DNA of 64,000 nucleotides from a virus. The notes beneath the pieces were generated by a model, which saw only the letters and a program-made list of their open reading frames with translations, did no database searches and was not told the DNA's origin. Positions 25,602 through 34,439 of this stretch are shown here, one piece after another; position 1 is the stretch's first letter, and every line of letters begins with the position of its first letter. The position numbers and the translations under genes were made by a program. Where the stretch lies: positions 1 to 64,000 of IMG/VR virus record IMGVR_UViG_3300037502_002729. The stretch is one strand, 5' to 3'.

Positions 25602-26127
25602 ATTTAATAAATTCTTTGAATGTAATCCAACCCCAATCAAAATATCTTTCATTTACATATTGTGGTTGATACATAAATGGGCAATCTTTCCCAGATATAT
25701 CATAATGACGATGAACATCTTCAATTGTTAGATTGTGTTTTTCAAATAAATGATGTAATAATTCTTTTACATTATTGATGGTTTTTCCCCAATCATTATC
25801 TATATTTACACACATTTCAATCCCAATGAAATAATCATTTGGACTTCCACCTTGGGGTACTAATGCTTTTCTAATGGGTAGATTGCTTTTTCTTTCCCTA
25901 TCACCAACATGGTAGGCAACTTCATCATCCGGAATTAAATAAATAATTTCTTTATCATCAACAACATAATGAGTACAACCTATTTTCCAATTATTTTTAA
26001 AATAATTCAAATGAGCAGAGGCTCCTGCCCCAGATCGTGTATTTGCTGTCCAATGGACTATAATTCCCTTTAATTTCTTTAATTTTTTATTAGGTCTTTC
26101 AGTAATAAATTTTTCATTAATTGTCAT
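25585..26127 (-). CDS. N-acetylmuramoyl-L-alanine amidase (Amidase_2)
   Basis: 180 residues. Zinc ligands fit H25 (GIIVHWTANT), a His in VHRHYDISGKDCP, and the Cys of the same block (D-C-P). THYVVDD and IGIEM are typical of the PGRP/T7-lysozyme amidase fold. It would cut the bond between MurNAc and the peptide stem. A second endolysin alongside the GH19 enzyme. No signal peptide. Confidence 0.93.
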   Translation of the reverse strand: MTINEKFITERPNKKLKKLKGIIVHWTANTRSGAGASAHLNYFKNNWKIGCTHYVVDDKEIIYLIPDDEVAYHVGDRERKSNLPIRKALVPQGGSPNDYFIGIEMCVNIDNDWGKTINNVKELLHHLFEKHNLTIEDVHRHYDISGKDCPFMYQPQYVNERYFDWGWITFKEFIKSKKTD

Positions 26128-26142
26128 TTTTTTAAAATTTAT

Positions 26143-26150
26143 TATAAATA
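26143..26150 (-). promoter_or_regulatory. TATTTATA box before amidase
   Basis: An exact minus-strand TATTTATA ends 15 nt before the amidase ATG at 26127. Confidence 0.55.
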
Positions 26151-26196
26151 TTCCTAAAATTAATTTTGATTATTATTTTTTTTTTAATATCTTTGA

Positions 26197-26204
26197 TATT
26201 TATA
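26197..26204 (+). promoter_or_regulatory. TATTTATA box before 26224 gene
   Basis: An exact plus-strand TATTTATA ends 19 nt before the ATG. With the amidase box it makes a divergent promoter pair. Confidence 0.5.
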
Positions 26205-26223
26205 ATTAAAAACTAAAAAAAAT

Positions 26224-26973
26224 ATGGCAAAGACTATAAGACTAACAGAACATGACTTATCTATAATCATCAAGAGGGTTATTAGAGAGCAAAATGAAGC
26301 AACAATTTCAAACTATAGAAAGATATTTGTTGATTCTGGTAAATTATCAGAAGAAATATTTGATGAGATTGTTGAAGTTTCCAAAGGCAAAGGTGCTTAT
26401 GTAAAATGGTTGGCAGCAAGAGTTGCTGAAAAGAAAATTAAGGATGAGGATATCTACAAATTTGAAGAATATTTGGATTCTTTTGAAAAAGCAAAAAGAA
26501 GTCCAAGAGGAAAAGCAATGTTTCCTATCATAGATATCAATCAAGTAAAATCATCTTCTGATGTTAGAGCATTTATTGATGCTGCCATCCAGTTTGAAGA
26601 AGTTGGTTCTGTTGAAGGAGAAGAGGAAGAAATGGATTCAGACTCAGTTTTGGTATCAAAATCAGATATTTTGAAATTAAAAGATGTTGGTATTAATTTA
26701 ATTGGTTTAGTTGCTGGTTATCAAATATTCAAAGTATCCAATATGGATAAGCAAACTTGGGAAGTGTATAGAACTATCTTGGGTAAATGTAAGGAGGGTG
26801 CTTCAATACATATATGTACAATTGCAGGATATTCACACTTTAAGAACTACTTGGAAAAACATCCAGGTTCTTCATACTATGTGATATTCAACCAAAATGA
26901 CCCATTATCACCATACCAGTTTCACTATGAATCAAACCAATTCAAGGATAGAAAAGACGCAGATGTATTTTAA
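26224..26973 (+). CDS. WCT-family protein with type-B leader
   Basis: 249 residues. The leader TIRLTEHDLSIIIKRV closely matches that of the deoxyribosyltransferase at 33840. The C-terminal domain has IHICTIAGYSHFKNYL (C198), YYVIFNQ, YQFHYESNQF and D-R-K-D-A-D. The order Cys-Thr, Tyr helix, Y-x-I strand, YQF and N-x-F-x-D recurs in the gene at 30415. No known enzymatic function. Followed by a bidirectional terminator. Confidence 0.8.
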   Translation: MAKTIRLTEHDLSIIIKRVIREQNEATISNYRKIFVDSGKLSEEIFDEIVEVSKGKGAYVKWLAARVAEKKIKDEDIYKFEEYLDSFEKAKRSPRGKAMFPIIDINQVKSSSDVRAFIDAAIQFEEVGSVEGEEEEMDSDSVLVSKSDILKLKDVGINLIGLVAGYQIFKVSNMDKQTWEVYRTILGKCKEGASIHICTIAGYSHFKNYLEKHPGSSYYVIFNQNDPLSPYQFHYESNQFKDRKDADVF

Positions 26974-26990
26974 GTAAAATTAAAATATAT

Positions 26991-27026
26991 AAAAAAGGGA
27001 ATCATACATTATGGTTCCCTTTTTTT
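26991..27026. terminator. Bidirectional terminator
   Basis: AAAAAAGGGAA and TTCCCTTTTTT flank a CAT/ATG inner stem. A and T runs on both sides suit termination of both convergent genes. Confidence 0.88.
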
Positions 27027-27284
27027 TATTAACATATCAAAGCCCCTCATACTCAACCATTTTCCAATAATGCTACCTGCAATATAAACAGGGATTACAA
27101 AGTAATTATGGTTAAATAGGTTATCTAATGAATAATAAGCAACACATAAAGAAGTTAAATTAATCCAAATAGAATTAACTAATAACTCTTTTAATTTATC
27201 TTCATATGTGTATTTTATCTCAAATGTCTTAAATATGTTAAAAACAATCTGGAATATAAAAATTAAAATATAATCAATAATCAT
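27009..27284 (-). CDS. Small membrane protein
   Basis: 91 residues with about three hydrophobic segments (DYILIFIFQIVFNIF, a weaker LCVAYYSLD, and YFVIPVYIAGSIIG), and a basic C-terminus. It starts one base from the stop of the exported protein upstream on the same strand. No family recognised. Candidate holin or membrane accessory (weak). Confidence 0.65.
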   Translation of the reverse strand: MIIDYILIFIFQIVFNIFKTFEIKYTYEDKLKELLVNSIWINLTSLCVAYYSLDNLFNHNYFVIPVYIAGSIIGKWLSMRGFDMLIKKREP

Positions 27285-28021
27285 TATTTGGATATTCTAA
27301 ATCCAGCCCCAATTGAAAAATCAGGGTTTATAGGATCCATATCAAACTTAACAACAAATTTTTTAAAGTCAAACAATCCCCCAACTTTAATTCCGACAAA
27401 ACTCCTTCCAAATTTTGGAAATGAATATGATTTGCTTCCATTCAAAATAGCCAAATCATCAATAAACTGATAATTCACAACCCTGCTTCCAATACCTACT
27501 GAAACAAATGGGGATATAAAGCCTATACGTTGACCATAACCAACATAAATCCTATAACCCTTCTCTATATCCTTTAAACGTTCATCATTCCACTGGATAG
27601 CATTCTGGATGTTTATATTGGAATAAAATTCACTATTATCTAGGTTTGGCCTAAACATCAAATCTCCAACCAAGAATTTGTCTTCACCTACTGTAAAAAA
27701 TAAACCAATTAATCTTACACTTTTGCTTAACCCAATTGTCCCTCTAAATGGTCTTGGGACTAATGTTGTAGGATTATAGTAATATGGGTTACTGTAATGC
27801 ATATTACGATAATACATAACCCTAGGATTAAACAATCCATAACCTTGGTCAAATATTGGTTCAATATCTCTAACAATTACAGTATTAGTTTTTGGAGCAT
27901 ATTTTTCTGTTCTTAATTTCTGTTTTTCTTCACTTTCTTTATTTAGTGTCATTTGTTTGTTCTCAATGTTTTGAGAAAGGCCAATAATAGGCATTAGTAG
28001 TAAGAAAATTAATTTATTCAT
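27284..28021 (-). CDS. Exported, probable outer-membrane beta-barrel protein
   Basis: 245 residues. Signal peptide MNKLIFLLLMPIIGLSQ, then a Tyr/Asn-rich stretch (RNMHYSNPYYYNP) and repeated amphipathic strands ending FSIGAGFRISK, a typical Bacteroidota barrel C-terminus. A phage-encoded outer-membrane protein may change receptor exposure (inference). TATTTATA lies 15 nt upstream. Confidence 0.75.
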   Translation of the reverse strand: MNKLIFLLLMPIIGLSQNIENKQMTLNKESEEKQKLRTEKYAPKTNTVIVRDIEPIFDQGYGLFNPRVMYYRNMHYSNPYYYNPTTLVPRPFRGTIGLSKSVRLIGLFFTVGEDKFLVGDLMFRPNLDNSEFYSNINIQNAIQWNDERLKDIEKGYRIYVGYGQRIGFISPFVSVGIGSRVVNYQFIDDLAILNGSKSYSFPKFGRSFVGIKVGGLFDFKKFVVKFDMDPINPDFSIGAGFRISK

Positions 28022-28036
28022 AATATTAGGTTTATT

Positions 28037-28044
28037 TATAAATA
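28037..28044 (-). promoter_or_regulatory. TATTTATA box before barrel gene
   Basis: An exact minus-strand TATTTATA ends 15 nt before the ATG at 28021. Confidence 0.55.
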
Positions 28045-28107
28045 TTGATTTTTTTTGGAATATATCAATATATTTGTTATTAATTGTATAATTATATCAT
28101 TTTTGGA

Positions 28108-28115
28108 TATTTATA
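28108..28115 (+). promoter_or_regulatory. TATTTATA box before glycosyltransferase
   Basis: An exact plus-strand TATTTATA ends 12 nt before the ATG at 28128. Confidence 0.55.
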
Positions 28116-28127
28116 AAATAAAACAAA

Positions 28128-28835
28128 ATGAAACTTAATGAATATTTAACAGTTGTCATTCCATGCAAAAATGAAAAAAATGTCATTATAGATTGTTTGA
28201 ATTATTTAGATAAACAGAATAACATCACAGGAACAAAAGTTTATATTTGTGATTCATCAAATGATAGACTAACCAAACCATTGATAAAATTAAATGAGTT
28301 TAAAAACTTGGATATTGAAATATTAGGTGGAGGTTTACCAGCAAAAGCAAGGAATATTGGGTTTAAGCATTCAAAAACAATATATACCTTATTTCTTGAT
28401 GCTGATGTTTTTTTAACTGATAAGAATTTATTAACAAAGTGTATGAAAATTTCTCTTGATTATTATTTAGATTTGCAGACTGTAAAATTCAAGACCATAA
28501 ATGGTAAATATGATTTTGCATATATTATGTTGGATTTTTTAAGGAAAATGGTTTCAAAAATATCTCCATTCTGTCTTGGTGGTTTTATGTTGTTTAGAAC
28601 ATTGAAATTGCGTGAGTTGGGGGGGTTCAATAATGAGTGTGTGTTTGCAGAAGATTATGAATTGAGCAAAAGGATTGAGCCAAAGAAGTTTAAAGTTAGC
28701 AATTACAATGTTTACACCTTAAATAGAAGATTTGAATCAAAGGGTATTTATTATATGGGTAAGATGTTACTCAAATCTTTCTTTAATAGAAATAATCCAG
28801 AGTTTTTTAAAAAATCATATGATTACTGGACTTAA
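28128..28835 (+). CDS. Glycosyltransferase family 2
   Basis: 235 residues. The GT-A fold is shown by TVVIPCKNE near the N-terminus, a KARNIG segment and the metal/nucleotide DxD LFLDADVFL. A second acidic cluster AEDYELSKRI is the likely catalytic region. There is no strong membrane anchor. It probably modifies surface glycans or phage DNA/proteins. First gene of a unit with the two large RMGHC/WCT genes. Confidence 0.9.
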   Translation: MKLNEYLTVVIPCKNEKNVIIDCLNYLDKQNNITGTKVYICDSSNDRLTKPLIKLNEFKNLDIEILGGGLPAKARNIGFKHSKTIYTLFLDADVFLTDKNLLTKCMKISLDYYLDLQTVKFKTINGKYDFAYIMLDFLRKMVSKISPFCLGGFMLFRTLKLRELGGFNNECVFAEDYELSKRIEPKKFKVSNYNVYTLNRRFESKGIYYMGKMLLKSFFNRNNPEFFKKSYDYWT

Positions 28836-28847
28836 AAAATTTATAAA

Positions 28848-30401
28848 ATGAAATTAATTAATGTTACAAAAAGTTTAATACTAGAAGCATCAGCAAAAGA
28901 TGTTTTGGTGAATAAGTTAAAATTAAGTGATAAAGCCGCAGATTTCTTTGTTGAAAAATGTGGTAAATTGGCAATTATAATGGCTAATAAAATTATTGAA
29001 ACTATTGTAAAGAATAACCAAAAAGTTACAACAGAACAAGCAATTATTTTGCTAAATAAAGATTATAGAATCTTTAGTGAAAATTTGGTATCCATTATGG
29101 ACTGGATTAAGGTAGGTTTAAATGGTAATTTGGGAACTCATAAAAATGATGATTACCAAACATTAGTTAGGGAATCTAAAAAATGGCATGATGAATTAGA
29201 GGTTGGTTCTGGTATATATAATTATGAAGAGGATGAAGATAATATCATTCTTGATTTTAGGGATGAGGATGGTATGGGATTTTATTGGATAGATTTGCAG
29301 ACTTCATATTGTAATGATGAACAGAAAAGAATGGGACATTGTGCTTCAACTCGTGGTGATACTTTATTTTCATTGCGTGAAACAAGAAGAATAAATGATA
29401 AATTCACAATAAATAAAAGTCATTTAACAGCAGCCATAGAAGAACAAAGTGAGGGTTTTAAAATATTACAACTAAAAGGTCAGAAGAATTCAAAACCAGC
29501 ACAAAAATATCATAAATATATTGCTCAATTACTTATAGACCCAAAAGTTGATATTGTTGGGTTTGGTTCTGAATATGATTCAGCTAGTGATTTTAAATTA
29601 GCAGATTTAAATGATGATTTATTTAAACTTGTTATGAAACATAATGAAAAATTATTTGGAACTATTGCCTTATATTCTGCATACAAAAAAGGATTGATTG
29701 ATAAAGCACCACAGGTAGTTTTTGATATTTTTATAAAACCTGATGAAATGTATATATATGTTAATTCAGAGGACTATGATAGTAGAAGGCGATTAAAAAG
29801 TGGTGGCACAGAAACTATTAATTTTATTGAAAACTTCCTAGAAAATGGTTTGGATTATTTTGATTTTGATCACAATTGGAAAGATTTTACTTATTATACA
29901 AGTAGTGAATTAGAGGATAAAATTGAGGAATATTTAATAAATAATTTTAAAGATGAAATAAATGATTTAAATGAATCAAATGATGATGATGAATATTTTC
30001 AGGATTTAAACTTAGTTGATAAAATTGAAGAATTAGATATAGATGAACTTACTGATGTTATTAGGCAGGCAATGGATCGTGCTTATGAAAGTGCTTACTA
30101 TAATGATATTCATAAATGTATTGAAAAAGCATTATCTGATTATGGTGAGGTTTTAAAATCGAATTATGAGGGTGCATTAATAAGAGTTAATATTTTAGAT
30201 TTTAAAGATGTTATTGATTCTGCTAAAGTTTTATCCACAGCAGGAGAGGTCAAAGATGAGTTATATTGGTTAGTATATGAAGAAGAAAGGATAAGGAAAC
30301 CTAGGTTATATATTGATACTTATTCATATATTGATAAAAGTGAGTTTGTGGATATTTTTTATGAAGCATGTTTAGAAAATAATATACCAATAAAAAGATA
30401 A
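28848..30401 (+). CDS. RMGHC-family large phage protein (copy 2)
   Basis: 517 residues. The leader MKLINVTKSLILEASAKD has L-I-L-E before A-S. It is paralogous along the first ~270 residues to 7119-8675: MDWIKVGLNG at 84-93, NIILDFRDEDGMGFYW at 132-147, RMGHC with C165, LFSLR, and VGFGSEYDSASDF. The Asp/Glu/Tyr-rich C-terminal half diverges. PcfJ-like domain features are suggested, with no known activity. Confidence 0.85.
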   Translation: MKLINVTKSLILEASAKDVLVNKLKLSDKAADFFVEKCGKLAIIMANKIIETIVKNNQKVTTEQAIILLNKDYRIFSENLVSIMDWIKVGLNGNLGTHKNDDYQTLVRESKKWHDELEVGSGIYNYEEDEDNIILDFRDEDGMGFYWIDLQTSYCNDEQKRMGHCASTRGDTLFSLRETRRINDKFTINKSHLTAAIEEQSEGFKILQLKGQKNSKPAQKYHKYIAQLLIDPKVDIVGFGSEYDSASDFKLADLNDDLFKLVMKHNEKLFGTIALYSAYKKGLIDKAPQVVFDIFIKPDEMYIYVNSEDYDSRRRLKSGGTETINFIENFLENGLDYFDFDHNWKDFTYYTSSELEDKIEEYLINNFKDEINDLNESNDDDEYFQDLNLVDKIEELDIDELTDVIRQAMDRAYESAYYNDIHKCIEKALSDYGEVLKSNYEGALIRVNILDFKDVIDSAKVLSTAGEVKDELYWLVYEEERIRKPRLYIDTYSYIDKSEFVDIFYEACLENNIPIKR

Positions 30402-30414
30402 ATTTTAAAAAGAT

Positions 30415-32340
30415 ATGAGATTATTAAAATCATTAGAGCAATTAATCATTGAATCCAGGGTGGATGATATTTATGCCAAGTATTATAATGACATTCCAAG
30501 GAATATATTTGATAGAATTGTGAAAGCAGATCCCAAAACAAAAGTACAGAATGATGATGTCATTCTTATAGGGAAATATGCCAAAGTATTATTGAACATC
30601 TACAAGATTGGCAATATGCCAAATCTTGAGAACTTGGTTGAAGCCACAAGATACTTGAAAATTGTTTATGCAAAAAATTTGAGCATTGATTTGAAGTCTA
30701 TCAAGCAAATATCAGATTTGTATAATGTTGTAAAAGATTATATTGTATCTATTAATACACCAATACGAGAAATCTTAAAAGAATTGCCAAAAGATTCATA
30801 TGAACTTCTTCACAATGGTGAAAAATGGGTTGTATTTAGGCCAAAAACAGAGAAGGCAGCAGCCTGGCTTGGAGTTGGTTCATCCTGGTGTACAACTTGG
30901 GGTAAATACAGTTTAGACCCAGCATACAAAAGTAGGGGCAATTTATTTACAACATATAATTATGCTCCAATATATATTATGATTGATAAGAGTGATGAAA
31001 AACACAAATACCAATTTCAGTTTAAAAAGAATGAGTTTAGAGATATTAGAGATGGTATGATAAACGTTAAAGGATTTTTTAATAAACATGAAGAATTAAG
31101 GGAGTTTTATTTTCCATTATTAACCAACAAAGAAGGTATTTTTAGTGAGGATGTACAATTTGATAGAATGGATGCATTATCAGAAAAGTTTGCAGGTAAA
31201 TTAAATTATATTAGAATTCAAAGATTAATTGAAGCTGGTATAAGCAACCCAATTGCTTTGGCTTTTGCTGAAAATCAAACTTATGACCAAATGACAGAGT
31301 ATGATGAAGATGATGATGAGAGTATGGCACTTATTACTGATGGTAATATTGATAGTATCACATATGATGGGGCAAACATTGATTTTGAACTTAGAAGACC
31401 TTGTTCAAAGACAGGACAAAAATATAATTCAATAGGTGATTTAGAAAATCGTATTTCATACCTAGAAAGTGAAAAAAGGAATAATAATTTGTCTGATTCA
31501 ATTTATGATGAAAGGTATGATTTTAATGAAACATTAGAAAATTATGTAGATGATTATTTTGAAAAAAATAGTAATTCTATAAAGTATATGAATTATAATT
31601 TTGCAACATTAGATAAATTTAAAAAATATTTCTTACAACATATAAATAATAAAAACTCAAAATATTTTGATAAAATATTTGAGGCATATTCAGACAAAAC
31701 ATATGATGCAACCATATCAAATTATAATGGGGCAATAGAAAGAGATTTAGATGATATAAAAAAATACGCATATGTAACTGAAACAGGATATTATTCAAGG
31801 ACACAAGTTTTAAGTGTGAATTCTTATGAGTTTATACAATATGTTAATAGGCAAAGACTTACTGAAATAGATGATTTTTGTGAACTATTTGAAAATTATA
31901 TTGATTATGTTGATATTGTAACTGATGAATGGTATATTGAATATGATACTGTATATCCATCATATGGAGATATGCACCCAGTTATTGCAGATGTATTAGA
32001 AGATTTCATTATGGATGAGTTTGGTGATTTGGATGAGCCAAATCCTGAAAATTTAAGAATTAGAATGAAGTTGTTTGATATAATTGAAAAGTATTATAAG
32101 AATAATGATGAATATAATTGGGAATATAGAGATTACCCAAAAGTTTTTGATGGTTCACTTGTGAAGATATATTTAAATCCAGAAATTGATTTTGATGATG
32201 CAGATGTTAAAGTAATCTTGATTGATAAAAAGACAAAAAATAAATATACTGGAAATATGCCTGTTGATGAATTATATAATAATATGTTTAATTATAAATT
32301 AGACCTATTTTTGAATAATAGTGATGCAGAAGAAGTATAA
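30415..32340 (+). CDS. WCT-family large phage protein
   Basis: 641 residues. Leader MRLLKSLEQLIIESRVDD (I-I-E before S). Core at 138-215: WVVFRPKTEKAAAWLGVG, then SSWCTTW with C159, APIYIMIDK, and KYQFQFKKNEFRDIRDG. It has the same Cys-Thr, Y-x-I, YQF, N-E-F-x-D order as the C-terminus of 26224-26973. The long C-terminus is acidic and Tyr-rich, like the two RMGHC proteins. It ends at a strong terminator. Confidence 0.82.
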   Translation: MRLLKSLEQLIIESRVDDIYAKYYNDIPRNIFDRIVKADPKTKVQNDDVILIGKYAKVLLNIYKIGNMPNLENLVEATRYLKIVYAKNLSIDLKSIKQISDLYNVVKDYIVSINTPIREILKELPKDSYELLHNGEKWVVFRPKTEKAAAWLGVGSSWCTTWGKYSLDPAYKSRGNLFTTYNYAPIYIMIDKSDEKHKYQFQFKKNEFRDIRDGMINVKGFFNKHEELREFYFPLLTNKEGIFSEDVQFDRMDALSEKFAGKLNYIRIQRLIEAGISNPIALAFAENQTYDQMTEYDEDDDESMALITDGNIDSITYDGANIDFELRRPCSKTGQKYNSIGDLENRISYLESEKRNNNLSDSIYDERYDFNETLENYVDDYFEKNSNSIKYMNYNFATLDKFKKYFLQHINNKNSKYFDKIFEAYSDKTYDATISNYNGAIERDLDDIKKYAYVTETGYYSRTQVLSVNSYEFIQYVNRQRLTEIDDFCELFENYIDYVDIVTDEWYIEYDTVYPSYGDMHPVIADVLEDFIMDEFGDLDEPNPENLRIRMKLFDIIEKYYKNNDEYNWEYRDYPKVFDGSLVKIYLNPEIDFDDADVKVILIDKKTKNKYTGNMPVDELYNNMFNYKLDLFLNNSDAEEV

Positions 32341-32343
32341 ATA

Positions 32344-32382
32344 AAAAACCCCCTACTTTATTATGGTAGGGGGTTTTTAGAT
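32344..32382 (+). terminator. Strong terminator
   Basis: ACCCCCTAC pairs with GTAGGGGGT around TTTATTATG, with A and T runs outside. It probably works for both convergent genes. Confidence 0.88.
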
Positions 32383-32384
32383 TG

Positions 32385-32597
32385 TTATTTTTCAATAAAC
32401 ATATTTGTTACATTTACTGGAAATCTTGCAACAGGATAAGTTTTTTCATCCTCATCTTTCTGTTTAACCTCATAGTACCCATCATAGATTTTTACTGTTG
32501 GAACTGAACCAAATTTACATATAATAGTACCTTCTGGTTTTGGTCCATCATAAAGTCTTACAGTTTTTTCTGTTGTGTTGAAAAGTAGTGTCTGCAT
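32385..32597 (-). CDS. Small hypothetical protein
   Basis: 70 residues, beta-rich (ICKFGSVPTVKIYDGYYEVKQK), one domain. No family recognised. Just inside the terminator at 32344-32382. Confidence 0.65.
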   Translation of the reverse strand: MQTLLFNTTEKTVRLYDGPKPEGTIICKFGSVPTVKIYDGYYEVKQKDEDEKTYPVARFPVNVTNMFIEK

Positions 32598-32667
32598 TTT
32601 GTTTTGTTTTTAAATGTTTATGTGACGTATTTGTCTTAGTTTAAATATATGCAATATAGAAATAAAA

Positions 32668-33114
32668 TCAATATAACAATGGTTTTACATCCCCAAATTT
32701 AAATGTATGATTTGAATCAAAGGTAATATCTTCAATAATAGTTACATTCATATTAAAGAATAATTTATCAAAATCATCAATTGTTGCATTTTTGTTATTA
32801 TCAGAATACTCCAAATAAAATTTTATAACTTCTTTTGGTGTATATTTGCCAAATTGGAAATCCAAATGTTTTTTATTTAGTAAATATTTATATCCCATTT
32901 TGGTTGAGCCAATAATGTTATATAATTTATTCTTTGAGACAGAAAAATAGGTTGATTCACCCTTAACTTTAATTAAATTGTGTGTATTATTTGCATATCC
33001 AATTATCTCACCAAATGTTTGATATCCAGAAATAAATATATAGAGACCAACATCAATAGTTGATATTGGTTCTCCTATATAATATTCACCATCTTTATAT
33101 CTAATTAATATCAT
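32668..33114 (-). CDS. Hypothetical protein
   Basis: 148 residues. A beta-rich N-terminal half (IRYKDGEYYIGEPISTIDVG) is followed by a helical segment. Its start overlaps the phosphoesterase stop (ATGA). Function unknown. Confidence 0.65.
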   Translation of the reverse strand: MILIRYKDGEYYIGEPISTIDVGLYIFISGYQTFGEIIGYANNTHNLIKVKGESTYFSVSKNKLYNIIGSTKMGYKYLLNKKHLDFQFGKYTPKEVIKFYLEYSDNNKNATIDDFDKLFFNMNVTIIEDITFDSNHTFKFGDVKPLLY

Positions 33115-33764
33115 CCCACAACATTTAAAAGTTCTTCAGTGTGGTGATCAAACCCCATATCTGATGCAATAGGTTGTTTGTTTAATAAAGCAACAACTTC
33201 TGTCAAATTGTATGGTCTAAATTCTGGGTGTCCATCCATCCCCACATCAATTCTTTTCCCTTTTCCAAACCTTTTATTGGTTGTAAGGTGGCAGTGTCCA
33301 TGTAGGTGCATTATGCCCTTATTTAAGCCATTCCAGGATGCTATGGGGTAGTGGCATAATACAAACTTATTACCATCAACATCAAGTTCAACATAGGAAT
33401 TAACACTCATAAACAACCTCTGGATGTCAGACTTGTTCTTTTCAATATGCTCATCATGATTGCCTAATACTAGGTGTATGTTTTTACATATTAGCCTATC
33501 ATAGAACTCTTGGATTGAATCAAATCCACCAAATGACCAATCACCCAAGCATATTAATAAATCATCCTGGTTGACAACTGCATTTATGTTATTCACAATA
33601 GCAGCATTCATTTTGTCTAATGTTTCAAAATCCCGGGTATTGTTTATGGGGATTTCACCATCTTTGGTTCTCCAATTGGTTGTACCCCTACATATATTCT
33701 TGTGGTTATAGTGGGGATCACTAAATACCCAGATTTGCCTTTCTTTTTTTAATTTTAATTTCAT
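33111..33764 (-). CDS. Calcineurin-like metallophosphoesterase 2
   Basis: 217 residues from the ATG at 33764. The frame is open to 33809, but the upstream part reads as untranslated leader. Motifs: FSDPHYNHKNI, CLGDWSFGG, VLGNHDEH, LCHYPIASWNG, and HLHGHCH. This layout (SDxH...NHxNI) matches the phage and bacterial single-domain phosphoesterases. Not closely similar to phosphoesterase 1. Confidence 0.92.
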   Translation of the reverse strand: MKLKLKKERQIWVFSDPHYNHKNICRGTTNWRTKDGEIPINNTRDFETLDKMNAAIVNNINAVVNQDDLLICLGDWSFGGFDSIQEFYDRLICKNIHLVLGNHDEHIEKNKSDIQRLFMSVNSYVELDVDGNKFVLCHYPIASWNGLNKGIMHLHGHCHLTTNKRFGKGKRIDVGMDGHPEFRPYNLTEVVALLNKQPIASDMGFDHHTEELLNVVG

Positions 33765-33817
33765 TTGTGTTATGTTTTGTGGAGTACAAATATACAAAAA
33801 AAAATACAATAATGCTA

Positions 33818-33825
33818 TATTTATA
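33818..33825 (+). promoter_or_regulatory. TATTTATA box before NDT gene
   Basis: An exact TATTTATA ends 14 nt before the ATG at 33840. Confidence 0.55.
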
Positions 33826-33839
33826 GAAAAAATAAAATT

Positions 33840-34424
33840 ATGAAAAATACTTTTAGATTAACAGAATCAGATTTGGTTAGACTTGTGAAAAGGGTTACTA
33901 ATGAAAACAGAATATTAGAACAAAAATCAGGTAAATCATATAATATATATTTAGCTGGACCTAATGTTTTTAAAAAAGATGCCATTGAGGATTTAAATAA
34001 AATGAAAGAAATTTCAAAAAAATATAATCAGATTGGTAATGCACCCATTGATAATGAAGTTGACTTCACTAAAGTTGGTGCAGCAACTAGAATATTCCAT
34101 GGAAATATTGAGATGATGGATATGTGTGATGTTATTATTGCAAATCTTGAGCCATTTAGAGGTCCAAATGTTGATGATGGCACAGCTTTTGAATTAGGTT
34201 ATGGTTATTCAAAAAATAAAATTATGTATGGGTATATGACTCATTCAGATAGGGAATTAAAAGATATTACTGCTGATTTATATGGAGATGATGAAAAATT
34301 TCCACATGTTGAGAATTTTAAATATCCAAGAAACTTGATGATTGTTGATTCTATTCGTTCTTCAGGTGGCAACATATTCAAAACATTTGAAGAGTGTGTT
34401 AAACACTTGGTTGAAAACCATTAA
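33840..34424 (+). CDS. Nucleoside 2-deoxyribosyltransferase with type-B leader
   Basis: 194 residues. Residues 1-27 are a leader (FRLTESDLVRLVKRV...ILEQ) that matches the leader of 26224 almost position by position. The enzyme starts at about 33: IYLAGPNVF, a middle helix, MCDVIIANL, then DDGTAFELGYG with the likely nucleophile E118. The family swaps or hydrolyses bases on deoxynucleosides. An enzyme carrying a packaging-like leader could act on nucleotides in the newly infected host (inference). Confidence 0.88.
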   Translation: MKNTFRLTESDLVRLVKRVTNENRILEQKSGKSYNIYLAGPNVFKKDAIEDLNKMKEISKKYNQIGNAPIDNEVDFTKVGAATRIFHGNIEMMDMCDVIIANLEPFRGPNVDDGTAFELGYGYSKNKIMYGYMTHSDRELKDITADLYGDDEKFPHVENFKYPRNLMIVDSIRSSGGNIFKTFEECVKHLVENH

Positions 34425-34439
34425 TTTTTTTGTAAAAAA

